Notes under the pieces: generated by a model
Told to the model about the DNA's origin: nothing
Database searches by the model: none
Seen by the model: only the letters and a program-made list of their open reading frames with translations
Made by a program: the position numbers and the translations under genes
In this document: positions 1 through 7,202 of the stretch, one piece after another
Layout of the letters: every line of letters begins with the position of its first letter
Position numbering within the stretch: the stretch's first letter is position 1
Assembly (NCBI GenBank): GCA_021205255.1
Contig: JAJPXW010000049.1
Span: 1,711-15,752, forward strand
Source: Burkholderiales bacterium
Lineage (GTDB): Bacteria; Pseudomonadota; Gammaproteobacteria; Burkholderiales; Burkholderiaceae_F
DNA length: 14,042 bases
Direction: 5' to 3'

Positions 1-3
1 GAC

Positions 4-42
4 CTGCACGGCTGACGTGCGGAGTAAAGCCTCGGTTGAGGC
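4..42 (-). terminator. Two short hairpins downstream of the DAHP synthase gene; possible weak terminator
   Basis: Two adjacent perfect inverted repeats are visible. One pairs GCACG (6-10) with CGTGC (16-20) around a 5-nt loop. The other pairs GCCTC (29-33) with GAGGC (38-42) around a 4-nt loop. Read on the minus strand, in the direction of the aro gene that ends at 111, the second hairpin comes first and is followed only by TTTACTCC, so the U-tract is poor. A short AT-rich inverted repeat (CAATAT/ATATTG) lies between the gene and these hairpins. They could end the aro transcript or belong to an RNA or gene outside the window. The window edge prevents a decision. Confidence 0.25.
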
Positions 43-110
43 CAGTATGCCTAGTTGAGCACCCGGCCATTACGATCAATATGAATATTGCGAGATAAAA
101 CTGAATTTTT

Positions 111-1211
111 CTAGCCATTGAGCTTCTTATCCAAAAGTTTTCTATGTGCCTTTCTTAAGGCGTGTTCAGTAGTTTCCCAGCTAATGCAGGAATCGGTTAC
201 TGAAACTCCATACTTTAACTGGCTGAGATCTCGGGGAATGCTTTGGTTCCCTTCGTACAAATTGCTTTCCAGCATCACCCCGAAAATAGACTTATTACCG
301 TTAAGCAATTGAGTGATGCAATCCCTTAAAACGAAAGGCTGCAAATGGAAGTCCTTCATGCTGTTTCCGTGGGAGCAGTCGATGACAATTCTTTTTTCCA
401 GACCAGCCTCTTCCAGAGCCTTTTCAGCAAGCATGACGCTAACAGTATCGAAGTTAGGTCTTCCACCGCCTCCTCTTAAAACTAGATGGCTGTACTTATT
501 GCCTCTAGTTTTGCAAATGCAGCTTCTGCCATCTTCGTATATTCCAAGGAAATAATGGCTTTGCCTACTTGCCTTTACTGCATTGATGGAAGATTCGAGA
601 AAACCATCGGTGCCGTTTTTAAAGCCAACTGGAGCTGAGAGTCCACTAGCCATTTCCCGGTGAGTTTGACTTTCCGTAGTGCGGGCTCCAATAGCGTACC
701 AGCTAATTAACTCGCCTATGTACTGAGGAGAAAAAGGATCCAACGCTTCGGTCGCAAGGGGCAATCCCATCTCAGAAAGCTGAAGGAGAAGTTTCCGGGC
801 TTGAAGCATCCCTTTGGACATATTGAAAGAATTATCCATATCAGGGTCATTGATAAAGCCTTTCCAGCCTGTCACTGTCCTTGGCTTTTCAAAATAGACC
901 CGCATGACAAGATAAATAGTCTCGGAGACATGTTCTGAGAGCTTTAGAAGCTTTTCTGCATATTCCAGGGCGGCTTTCGGATCATGGATGGAGCGGGGTC
1001 CAGTGATTACCATCAGCCTGGAGTCTTCACCTTTGATAATGCTCTTAATAGTCTTTCTGCCATTGGCGACAGATTGGGCTGCTTTTTCCGTAAGGGGCGC
1101 TTCCGCTTTAATCTGAGCGGGTGACGGCATGGGACTGAAGCCCTCAATGTTGATGTCTTCTAGGGAAAATCCAGCCGAAAGCTTAGCGCTGTTAAGTTCT
1201 GGTGCTTTCAT
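111..1211 (-). CDS. aroG: Class I 3-deoxy-7-phosphoheptulonate (DAHP) synthase with a substituted metal-ligand Cys
   Basis: Family reaction: phosphoenolpyruvate plus erythrose 4-phosphate gives DAHP, the first step of the cytoplasmic shikimate pathway. The protein is about 366 residues and collinear with E. coli AroG/AroF/AroH. Visible motifs are VYFEKPRT..GWKG with INDPDMDNSF, GARTTESQTHREMASGL, PVGFKNGTDG, HLVLRGG, IDCSHGNS (metal His), VMLESNLYEGNQ (metal Glu) and VTDSCISWE (metal Asp). The oddity is the motif normally read GPCSIHD, which is GPRSIHDP here: codon CGC at 993-995 replaces the Cys that ligates the metal in this family. The other metal and PEP residues look intact. An in-frame TTG at 1220 would add three residues; I prefer the ATG at 1211, although neither start has a clear Shine-Dalgarno. 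The feedback type (Phe, Tyr or Trp) cannot be told by eye, so the symbol is a family label. The gene lies 123 nt or slightly more downstream of rhlE and is probably transcribed on its own. Confidence 0.9.
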   Translation of the reverse strand: MKAPELNSAKLSAGFSLEDINIEGFSPMPSPAQIKAEAPLTEKAAQSVANGRKTIKSIIKGEDSRLMVITGPRSIHDPKAALEYAEKLLKLSEHVSETIYLVMRVYFEKPRTVTGWKGFINDPDMDNSFNMSKGMLQARKLLLQLSEMGLPLATEALDPFSPQYIGELISWYAIGARTTESQTHREMASGLSAPVGFKNGTDGFLESSINAVKASRQSHYFLGIYEDGRSCICKTRGNKYSHLVLRGGGGRPNFDTVSVMLAEKALEEAGLEKRIVIDCSHGNSMKDFHLQPFVLRDCITQLLNGNKSIFGVMLESNLYEGNQSIPRDLSQLKYGVSVTDSCISWETTEHALRKAHRKLLDKKLNG

Positions 1212-1343
1212 AGAGTCCAACGTATTAAATTTTAAGATTAGGGGGAGAGTAACAGAACCTTCACATTAAATATCCTGGACTTAGCTAGTATTACGACGTT
1301 TAGGCCACTCTCATGTTCATTGTATAAAGGTAAACGAGATCAA

Positions 1344-2609
1344 TTAGCTTTTACGCTTGTTTTTAGATGACTTATATGGTTCCGCTGACTGCTGTCTAGT
1401 CTTTCTGATCGTCTTATTAGAGTTTGTTCTGCTTTTCTTTGTTTCCTCCGTGGACTCCGAAGCCGGCGCAACTCCAGATATAGGCATTCCAGGAAAAGGC
1501 TTCGCTTCCAGTCTACGTTGAAGGAACCTTCCAATGGCTGCTAGCCTTGAAAGATCTTCCGAAGAGACAAGGGAAACCGCAGTCCCCTTCTTACCAGCTC
1601 TTCCGGTGCGCCCTACACGGTGCACGTAATCTTCAGGGTTTTCTGGAAGCTCGTAATTGATTACGTGAGGAAGATCTTCAATATCCAGTCCTCGAGCTGC
1701 TACGTCGGTGGCAACTAATATTGGTAGCCTACCATTCCTAAATTCTTGTAAGGCCGAAGTTCTTGCGGCCTGCGTCTTATCTCCATGGAGACTTTTTGCT
1801 TTAAAGCCGTCAAGTAAAAGCTCCTTTAGGATCTTCTCGGCCGCGTCCTTGGTGCGTGTAAAAATCAATACTTGAGGCCATTGGTTATCCACGATTAGAT
1901 CTCTGACCGCTTCGTGCTTCTTTGATTTAGGAACCCGGTAGATTTTTTCTTCGACTGAAGCGGCGCTTTGATTCGCACTTATCTCAATGACTTCTGGATT
2001 TTTAAGAAATTCGGAAGCCAGTTTCTTCACCGGATCTGAAAATGTAGCGGAGAACATCAACGTCTGCCGATCTCTAGGCAATTCTTTAAGAATACGGTTC
2101 AGTTGCGGAATAAATCCCATATCTAAAAGGCGATCCGCCTCATCTATCACTACGCATTTCACTTCCGAAAGAGAGCAGGCTTTTTGCGTGATGAGATCAA
2201 TCAGCCTTCCTGGTGTAGCAACGAGGAAATCGATTCCATTACTAATTTCCTCTATCTGTTTTTTAGTGCTTGCGCCACCAAAGACAGCGGCCGTCTTTAC
2301 GTTTAGTCCTTTACCGAGTGAATCAACTGCTGCATTTACCTGCAGACACAGTTCCCGAGTCGGAGCAAGAACCAGATAGCGAGAACAAGTGACTTTATAT
2401 TTCGTTGGCGAAATTTCAATATCGGCCAGCAGAGGTAATGCAAAAGCCGCTGTTTTACCTGAACCAGTCTCCGCGATGGCTAAGACGTCTTTTCCAGCCA
2501 GAATTGCCGGAATAGCGGCTTCTTGAATCGATGTCGGGCTTCTAAATCCAGCTTCCTTGACTGCCGAAAGGACATCTTTGGACAGGCCTAGGGTTTCAAA
2601 ATTTGTCAT
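1344..2609 (-). CDS. rhlE: DEAD-box ATP-dependent RNA helicase, RhlE type
   Basis: ATP-dependent RNA unwinding enzyme; RhlE-group helicases act in ribosome assembly and RNA turnover. All family motifs are present in order: Q-motif region (F4 with a PTSIQ core near 25-29), motif I AETGSGKT (46-53), Ia PTRELC (83-88), GG (111-112), Ib TPGR (132-135), motif II DEAD (156-159), motif III SAT (187-189), IV LIFTRTK (248-254), V ATDVAARGLD (300-309) and VI HRVGRTGRAG (330-339). The 421-residue length fits a compact RhlE with a short basic, Ser/Lys-rich tail (about 385-421) typical of RNA-binding tails. The start is ATG at 2609, where the Q motif begins at once; no strong Shine-Dalgarno is seen. It is divergent from the FKBP gene across 133 nt. 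SrmB or DbpA would be alternatives, but the RhlE-like DEADRLLDMGF core and short tail favour RhlE. Confidence 0.92.
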   Translation of the reverse strand: MTNFETLGLSKDVLSAVKEAGFRSPTSIQEAAIPAILAGKDVLAIAETGSGKTAAFALPLLADIEISPTKYKVTCSRYLVLAPTRELCLQVNAAVDSLGKGLNVKTAAVFGGASTKKQIEEISNGIDFLVATPGRLIDLITQKACSLSEVKCVVIDEADRLLDMGFIPQLNRILKELPRDRQTLMFSATFSDPVKKLASEFLKNPEVIEISANQSAASVEEKIYRVPKSKKHEAVRDLIVDNQWPQVLIFTRTKDAAEKILKELLLDGFKAKSLHGDKTQAARTSALQEFRNGRLPILVATDVAARGLDIEDLPHVINYELPENPEDYVHRVGRTGRAGKKGTAVSLVSSEDLSRLAAIGRFLQRRLEAKPFPGMPISGVAPASESTEETKKSRTNSNKTIRKTRQQSAEPYKSSKNKRKS

Positions 2610-2671
2610 GGCTCGTAGGAAAACAAAAACAATCTATTGTAGTAGAGGGGGTTATGGGTAATCTCAAAGTG

Positions 2672-2735
2672 AGAGTTAGAGCGGACTACAGGCATTCGGA
2701 CTGTCAAAATAATCCAATTTAAGAGTTAAAGCGGA
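2672..2735 (+). repeat. Imperfect 14-bp direct repeat in the rhlE/FKBP intergenic region
   Basis: AGAGTTAGAGCGGA (2672-2685) recurs as AGAGTTAAAGCGGA (2722-2735), 13 of 14 identical, 50 bp apart. The second copy runs into the FKBP Shine-Dalgarno GGAGG at 2733-2737. It may be a regulatory repeat or a small duplication that created the ribosome binding site; nothing shows function. Confidence 0.4.
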
Positions 2736-2742
2736 GGCCGTA

Positions 2743-3159
2743 ATGTTTGGTATTGATACAAACGATCTGAAAGACTTAAAAATAGTCGATGTAAAAGTTG
2801 GAACAGGTGCGGAAGCTAAGCCTGGCGAGCTCGTAAGAGTCCACTACACAGGATGGCTTGAAAATGGAACTAAATTCGATTCCAGCCTAGATCGCAATGA
2901 GCCATTCGAATTTTATCTAGGCGAAGGCCAGGTAATTCAAGGATGGGATCGTGGCGTTAACGGTATGAAGGTCGGCGGAGTTCGCAGACTGTTTATTCCA
3001 GCCCAGCTCGGTTATGGCGCTAGAGGCGCTGGTTCAGTGATTCCACCAAACGCAACTCTAATTTTTGAAGTTCAGTTGCTTGGAGTCCAGGACTCTAGTG
3101 GCAAGTGGCAATTAGCTGGCGATGTAATTACTCCTGCTCCCGACGCTCCCAAGTCATAA
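2743..3159 (+). CDS. FKBP-type peptidyl-prolyl cis-trans isomerase
   Basis: Catalyses cis-trans isomerisation of peptidyl-proline bonds during protein folding. The 138 residues are almost entirely one FKBP domain (about 10-117). Visible hallmarks are VRVHYTGWLENGTKFDSS, PFEFYLGEGQVIQGWDRGV, GGVRRLFIPAQLGYGARGAG and IPPNATLIFEVQLLGV. These contain the expected aromatic and hydrophobic pocket residues (the Tyr of HYTGW, FDSS, VI.GWD, the Tyr of YG.R, IPPNATL). No signal peptide or membrane segment precedes the domain, so it should be cytoplasmic, unlike the exported FkpA-type proteins. ATG at 2743 is preceded by a strong Shine-Dalgarno, GGAGG at 2733-2737, with 5-nt spacing. It is a single-gene unit ending at a good terminator. 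It is unlikely to be SlyD, because the inserted flap and His-rich tail are missing. Confidence 0.93.
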   Translation: MFGIDTNDLKDLKIVDVKVGTGAEAKPGELVRVHYTGWLENGTKFDSSLDRNEPFEFYLGEGQVIQGWDRGVNGMKVGGVRRLFIPAQLGYGARGAGSVIPPNATLIFEVQLLGVQDSSGKWQLAGDVITPAPDAPKS

Positions 3160-3197
3160 TTTTTGAATTTTTAGAATTCTGAATTTTGAATTATTAG

Positions 3198-3237
3198 AAG
3201 CGCAGACCCATCGATGAGAGATGAGCCTGCGCTTTTT
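3198..3237 (+). terminator. Rho-independent terminator between convergent FKBP and pdxY genes
   Basis: AAGCGCAG (3198-3205) pairs perfectly with CTGCGCTT (3227-3234), and an inner CATC/GATG stem (3209-3212 with 3220-3223) extends it. On the plus strand the stem is followed by a T run (3233-3237). It ends the FKBP transcript; on the minus strand the tail (CTTCTAATAATT) is weaker, so it may work only partly for pdxY. Upstream, four GAATT words (from 3165, 3174, 3181 and 3188) make the leader AT-rich. Confidence 0.8.
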
Positions 3238-3243
3238 GATTAA

Positions 3244-4125
3244 TTACAAAATTTCCTTGGCTTTGAACAGAATGGTGGGCTTAAGAATTTGCTGTCGCTC
3301 GTCAATAAGCGGAAGATCAAGCCCTCCTAAAGGAGTCGCATTCACTAATGCGTAAAGTGTTGAAACAGCGTGTTCGAGCGCTTGTGGGATGTTTCTATGC
3401 AATAAGAAGTTCCCAAACGCAACGGCCGCAAATACATCTCCCTGGCCCTTCGGCGTAGGATCCTGGGGGAGGAAAGGCGTTAAGACTGTCCATGCCCTAT
3501 CATGCGTTACTGCCAATGTCTCTATTGAGTCAGAAGGCACATCCGGAGTTCTCAAAGAGGTGACAAAGACGGCATGGCATCCTTTGGAAATAAAAACTTC
3601 CCTTGAAACTTGAACGGCATGCTCTCTGCTTTCTAACTTAACACCGCTTAGGAGTTCTAGTTCAAATTGGTTTGGCGTTGTCAGTTCGGCAAGACCTTTA
3701 AGGAAATTCTCTTTCATGAATTCAGGAATACCGGGTTTTACGAAAATTCCAGAGTCCGTGTCCCCAATTACCGGGTCGCAGCACCAAACGGCTTTCGGGT
3801 TAGCTGTCTTAATCTCCTTTGCCAAATCCAATATGACTTGTCCGATCGAGGCATCTCCTAGATAGCCGGAAAGTAATCCTTCACATTTCCCCATCAAACC
3901 TCGTTCCCTAATTCCTAGGATAATGTCTCGAATATGCTCTTCAGTGAAAACCATTCCCCGGGTAGTTTTATGGTTAGTGTGGTTTGAGAACTGGACGGTG
4001 TTGATCACGATAGGTGAGAAGCCCAGAAGCTGCAAAGGGAAAACTGCTGCTGTATTGCCTACATATCCATAGGCGACATGTGACTGGATAGTGATGATAT
4101 AACGTGGCATTTTTAATTTGTCCAT
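3244..4125 (-). CDS. pdxY: Pyridoxal kinase, PdxY/PdxK family
   Basis: Phosphorylates pyridoxal (and possibly other B6 vitamers) with ATP to give pyridoxal 5'-phosphate, in the B6 salvage pathway in the cytoplasm. It is a ribokinase-fold protein of 293 residues, the usual size. Visible family motifs are IQSHVAYGYVGN at the N-terminus, NTVQFSNHTNH (substrate pocket), LLSGYLGD, CCDPVIGD with a following GIFVKPG, TPNQFELELLSG, and the catalytic/anion-hole segment PTPKGQGDVFAA, whose Asp is the expected base. ATG at 4125 follows the upstream transporter stop by 12 nt; a second in-frame ATG at 4110 (MPRYIITIQSH) is equally compatible with homologues, and neither has a strong Shine-Dalgarno. It is the last gene of the minus-strand operon and is probably translated through coupling. 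Confidence 0.9.
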   Translation of the reverse strand: MDKLKMPRYIITIQSHVAYGYVGNTAAVFPLQLLGFSPIVINTVQFSNHTNHKTTRGMVFTEEHIRDIILGIRERGLMGKCEGLLSGYLGDASIGQVILDLAKEIKTANPKAVWCCDPVIGDTDSGIFVKPGIPEFMKENFLKGLAELTTPNQFELELLSGVKLESREHAVQVSREVFISKGCHAVFVTSLRTPDVPSDSIETLAVTHDRAWTVLTPFLPQDPTPKGQGDVFAAVAFGNFLLHRNIPQALEHAVSTLYALVNATPLGGLDLPLIDERQQILKPTILFKAKEIL

Positions 4126-4137
4126 GGAGTTAAATTT

Positions 4138-4668
4138 TTAATTTAAGAGACCTAGTGCTCCAAGAGCCCCTCCCATGGCAATCAACCCAATCAATGGAAA
4201 GCGGGTTCTCCACACTACAACAGTGACAATGAGCGCCCAGGCCACTACTTTTACGTTAGTGATATTGGTGTTCAAAAGAAGCCAGCCAGTAGAAAACAGA
4301 AGACTAATTGCCACTGGGGCCATTCCAGCCTTATAGGCTCGTACGCCAGGACTTTTTGCATGTTTCCGGACGAAGCGGCCAGCTAAAAGCGCAATTGTAG
4401 TAAAAGGAATACAGGTGCCAATAAACGTGGCAAGAAAAGTATAGAAACCTCCTGCTGCCCAGCCTAGAACTGCGGCAACAAGAACGTTCGGCCCAGGCAA
4501 GGACTGTCCGAATGCAACTGTAGCTGCAAATCTTTCAGCCGTCAGCAAGCCGGAAGATTCCACCAAGTAGGAATACATACCGGGCAGGGTGGCCATAAAA
4601 CCACCAACTGCGATACAGGAAAGTAGAAAGAAGTGGATAAATAAACCAGCTAGGATAGAAAAGTTCAT
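4138..4668 (-). CDS. Short-chain chromate-transporter (CHR) family protein, second half of a pair
   Basis: Inner-membrane protein of 176 residues, a single CHR domain. CHR proteins export chromate or related oxyanions, and short ones usually work as two-gene pairs. Visible are an N-terminal hydrophobic helix (FIHFFLLSCIAVGGF), the family signature FGQSLPGPNVLVAAVLGW, a following G/F-rich helix and further helices with small residues to the end, giving about five to six membrane segments. The ATG at 4668 overlaps the upstream stop in an ATGA junction and has a purine-rich Shine-Dalgarno (AGGGGG) just before it, consistent with translational coupling and a 1:1 complex with the upstream half. 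The true substrate is not certain: many CHR pairs outside resistance islands have no shown role in chromate resistance. Confidence 0.85.
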   Translation of the reverse strand: MNFSILAGLFIHFFLLSCIAVGGFMATLPGMYSYLVESSGLLTAERFAATVAFGQSLPGPNVLVAAVLGWAAGGFYTFLATFIGTCIPFTTIALLAGRFVRKHAKSPGVRAYKAGMAPVAISLLFSTGWLLLNTNITNVKVVAWALIVTVVVWRTRFPLIGLIAMGGALGALGLLN

Positions 4669-5294
4669 TTATCCCCCTCTCCTTTACTTAAATCTATTGT
4701 CTTGAGCGCTTCTCCAGCCCTTCTTATGATGCGGTAATAGGCCCAGATGATGGCTGGAATTCCTACGAGAGGAAGAACGTAAAGCATCGAGATTTTATAA
4801 AGGGCAACTAGTACGAAGGTGATTACAAGTAGTACCAACCACGCCAGTTTCCCAATTGGATTTTCCATGAAGTCAGGGACTAGCCGAAGAGCGGCTCCTA
4901 CTACCATACCGGCTGCTGATGCCGCCATTCCCATTAAGGCGGCTGACACAATTTCATTTTGCGCATAGTGTTCATAGACCACATAAATTGTGAGCATCAA
5001 AGTGCCTGGTATGGAAACCATGCCCAGAAAAGAAGCCAGTGCGCCTCTCCAGCCGAAGTACCTATCTCCGAGAATAGTTGTCAGAATCATGATGTTCGGT
5101 CCAGGAAGAACTTGGGACACGGTCAGAAGTTCAAGGAATCCTTTTTGATCGAGCCATTTTTTCTGATCGACTAGAAACTGCTGGGCAATAGCCGTCGAAC
5201 CGCCAAAAGCCTGCATGGCCATCAAGGAAAATGACCAATAGAGTTCCCAACAACTCTTAGGATAGTGAAGCTGCTCAGAGGCTTTATTATTCAT
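4665..5294 (-). CDS. Short-chain chromate-transporter (CHR) family protein, first half of a pair
   Basis: Inner-membrane CHR-domain protein of 209 residues, partner of the following gene. Visible family features are AFGGSTAIAQQFLVDQKKW near residues 30-48 (the CHR FGG motif followed by the usual K/R-W), SQVLPGPNIMI (the PGP signature), a GDRYFGWRGALASF loop, and several hydrophobic helices ending in a basic, charged C-terminus after about residue 190. The start ATG at 5294 overlaps the end of maf by 8 bp, so the gene is translationally linked to maf. Overlap on both sides places the transporter inside the rsfS-rlmH-maf operon. Substrate specificity is unknown. Confidence 0.85.
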   Translation of the reverse strand: MNNKASEQLHYPKSCWELYWSFSLMAMQAFGGSTAIAQQFLVDQKKWLDQKGFLELLTVSQVLPGPNIMILTTILGDRYFGWRGALASFLGMVSIPGTLMLTIYVVYEHYAQNEIVSAALMGMAASAAGMVVGAALRLVPDFMENPIGKLAWLVLLVITFVLVALYKISMLYVLPLVGIPAIIWAYYRIIRRAGEALKTIDLSKGEGDK

Positions 5295-5925
5295 TTGGGG
5301 CGTTGGGCTTTTGAGAAACTGTCGAGTTTATACCTATCGTGTTGAGCAAAATCCCTGTTTCAAAAGCCGGAAGGCCAACTACACCTGTATAGGAGCCATT
5401 GAGGTTATCGACAAATAATGCGGCGGCTCCTTGGATTGCGTAGGCGCCAGCCTTGTCCATTCCTTCTCCAGAAGCCACATAGGACTCAATTTGCTCTTTA
5501 GACAAAGGAGCAAAGCTTACGACGGATTTAGAGAACTTGGTGCTAATGGTTCCATCGATTTCCGCCAAAGAAACGGCAGACATTACTGTATGTGCGCGGC
5601 CACTTAGGCTCTTTAGCATCTTGGTGGCTTCTTTGGCATCCTTCGGCTTCCTTAAAATCTTGCCATCGAGAAAAACGATGGTATCCGCAGTAAGAACCGG
5701 TAGCATCGGAATTTCAGGATAGGCTAGAAGAAAGGCATGGGCAGATACTGCTTTTGCAATGGATGCTCTGCGCACATATTCGAATGGATCTTCTACGGGA
5801 TAGGGTCTTTCATCGGGCTCTATCATTCTTTTGTCCGAAAGGACTTCAAAATCGAATCCCCAGGCAGTGAGCAATTCCTTTCTGCGAGGAGAATGGGAAG
5901 CAAGGTAAAAAGAAGGTGAGGACAT
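5287..5925 (-). CDS. maf: Maf family nucleoside triphosphate pyrophosphatase (dTTP/UTP type, YhdE-like)
   Basis: Hydrolyses non-canonical or excess nucleoside triphosphates to monophosphates plus pyrophosphate; Maf proteins are linked to septum control and nucleotide-pool cleaning. 212 residues. Visible are the N-terminal substrate loop LASHSPRRKELL (8-19), DERPYPVEDPFEYV, ADTIVFLDG with the catalytic Asp, LRKPKDAKEA, LSGRAHTV and the C-terminal DKAGAYAIQG..A with GSYTGVVGLP. The ADTIV and AYAIQG versions match the dTTP/UTP-specific YhdE branch rather than the YceF (m7GTP) branch, which has ADQ. The ATG lies 1 nt after the rlmH stop, as in related betaproteobacterial operons. A 10-20 residue C-terminal tail extends past the domain. 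Confidence 0.92.
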   Translation of the reverse strand: MSSPSFYLASHSPRRKELLTAWGFDFEVLSDKRMIEPDERPYPVEDPFEYVRRASIAKAVSAHAFLLAYPEIPMLPVLTADTIVFLDGKILRKPKDAKEATKMLKSLSGRAHTVMSAVSLAEIDGTISTKFSKSVVSFAPLSKEQIESYVASGEGMDKAGAYAIQGAAALFVDNLNGSYTGVVGLPAFETGILLNTIGINSTVSQKPNAPNE

Positions 5926-5926
5926 A

Positions 5927-6394
5927 CTATGCTCTGTGATAGGGATGATTGTGTATTAGAGACCAGCTTCTATAAATTTGCTCAAGGAGCAAAACACGCG
6001 CAAGCGCATGTGGAAGCGTAAGGGAGGAAAGGCGCAAGTTAAAGGGTCCCATTTCTTTAATTTCAGAAGCGAGGCCGTCGGCGCCACCAATAATGAAAGC
6101 TATGGATTGCGAAGAGTCGTACCAGCGCCGGAATTGATTGGCGAGTTCCTTAGTAGTTAAATCTTTGCCATGTTCGTCCAAAGCAATAGGCAATGCTTCC
6201 TTCGGTAAGGCATTTTTGATTCGCTCAGCTTCAGCCTGCATGATTTTGGCAATAGGGCGCCCCGTGCGGTCTTCTGCTTTAAGGGCTTTAACTTCTACGT
6301 TCCAATCCTTAGGGAATCTGCGCAGATAATCATTGCATGCTTCTTCTGCCCAATTAGGAAGGCGATTACCAATTGCAATGACTTGGATTTTCAT
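5927..6394 (-). CDS. rlmH: 23S rRNA (pseudouridine1915-N3)-methyltransferase RlmH
   Basis: SPOUT-class methyltransferase that methylates pseudouridine 1915 in helix 69 of 23S rRNA on assembled 70S ribosomes, using S-adenosylmethionine; it acts as a dimer in the cytoplasm. 155 residues, the standard length. Visible are KIQVIAIGNRLPNWAEEA at the N-terminus, ALDEHGKDLTTKELA, the SAM-pocket knot FIIGGADGL (about 101-109), the SSLTLPHALARVLLLEQIYR segment and the C-terminal HPYHRA. The ATG overlaps the rsfS stop in an ATGA junction, giving translational coupling with the other ribosome factor. Confidence 0.96.
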   Translation of the reverse strand: MKIQVIAIGNRLPNWAEEACNDYLRRFPKDWNVEVKALKAEDRTGRPIAKIMQAEAERIKNALPKEALPIALDEHGKDLTTKELANQFRRWYDSSQSIAFIIGGADGLASEIKEMGPFNLRLSSLTLPHALARVLLLEQIYRSWSLIHNHPYHRA

Positions 6395-6756
6395 TTTTCG
6401 GCAGGTGCCTCTTCCAATACTTTCATTTTTACTGGGTTAGCGCCCCATAATTCTTCTAGGTTATAGAAAGCACGCAATTGAGGCTGCATGATATGCACTA
6501 CGGCCGCGCCGCAGTCCACTAGCACCCATTCACCAGTTTCCAGGCCTTCGATTTTCGCTTGATCCCCGCCATTTTCTCTTACTTCGCAGAGAACGTGATG
6601 GCCTAAAGCACGGGTTTGTCTATTGGAACTGCCAGTAGCGATGATGACGCGATCAAACAAGGCAGTTTGCTTAGAAGTGTTGAATACTTTTATATCTTGG
6701 GCTTTAACGTCTTCCAAGGCATTGACGATAATTCTTTGAAGCTTTCTTATATCCAT
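6391..6756 (-). CDS. rsfS: Ribosomal silencing factor RsfS
   Basis: Binds ribosomal protein uL14 on the 50S subunit and blocks joining of the 30S, lowering translation in starvation or stationary phase. 121 residues from the chosen start. Visible are DIRKLQRIIVNALEDVKAQD, the core FDRVIIATGSSNRQTRALG, the glycine-rich GLETGEWVLVDCG, VVHIMQPQLRAFYNLEELWG, and a short charged tail. An upstream in-frame ATG at 6840 would add 28 residues (MMNCLSCL...) unlike the family, so I use the ATG at 6756, whose MDIRKL start matches homologues. It is the first gene of a six-gene operon. In many betaproteobacteria nadD lies just upstream; here it does not. Confidence 0.94.
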   Translation of the reverse strand: MDIRKLQRIIVNALEDVKAQDIKVFNTSKQTALFDRVIIATGSSNRQTRALGHHVLCEVRENGGDQAKIEGLETGEWVLVDCGAAVVHIMQPQLRAFYNLEELWGANPVKMKVLEEAPAEK

Positions 6757-6784
6757 ACAAGTAATATTCCTGAGTGAACCTTCT

Positions 6785-6816
6785 ATTGTAAATAACAGCA
6801 CGTAATGCCTTGTCAT
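6785..6816 (-). promoter_or_regulatory. Candidate sigma-70 promoter for the rsfS operon
   Basis: On the minus strand ATGACA (6811-6816) is followed after 16 nt by TATTTA (6789-6794), with an overlapping TACAAT (6785-6790). The site lies about 30-60 nt upstream of the rsfS ATG at 6756, the only plausible leader for the six-gene operon. Matches to consensus are partial. Confidence 0.3.
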
Positions 6817-7135
6817 TAGACAGGATAGGCAATTCATCAAAGTAGGGATTAACTTAAAGTAGCTTTTTTGTCTCGATTGTGTGGGCTTTTGTTGTTAATT
6901 GCTGGTAACTGTGGTTAATTAACGCTAATTGAGCAACATGTTCACTTTGTTTATATAAGTCGGATAGTTTTTAGCTAGAAGTAGTCTATTGGAAGAGTCG
7001 TTGAATGCAAGTCCTAATTGCACGGACAAATGAAAATTTACATAGGTGAGCTGATTCAGTGCTTGGGATTGAGGCGAGGTCTGAGTTATTGCCAATGGCT
7101 TTGAAAAGCTAAAAAGCTAAAACTAGAAGAGCCGA

Positions 7136-7187
7136 TAGAGGTGCTGTCAAAAGATAGAGACTCTCGAATATTTCGCCAGCGCCTCTA
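7136..7187 (-). other. Long stem-loop downstream of the giant gene (distal)
   Basis: TAGAGGTGCTG (7136-7146) faces CAGCGCCTCTA (7177-7187): an 11-bp stem with one G-U type position around a 30-nt loop that has a small GAG/CTC hairpin of its own. On the minus strand the stem is followed by TCGGCTCTTCTAG, not by a clean U run, so it is not a typical intrinsic terminator. It may be a transcript-end stabiliser, part of a small RNA, or a processing site. Confidence 0.45.
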
Positions 7188-7202
7188 CTTAATGTTTAAG
7201 CG

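Noticed and set aside
313..555. Plus-strand frame of 80 codons opposite the DAHP synthase
   Set aside because: Antisense to conserved AroG motifs; no own features.
6757..6840. N-terminal extension of RsfS from ATG 6840 (MMNCLSCL...)
   Set aside because: The extension has no resemblance to the family, covers the promoter candidate, and the ATG at 6756 gives the normal N-terminus.
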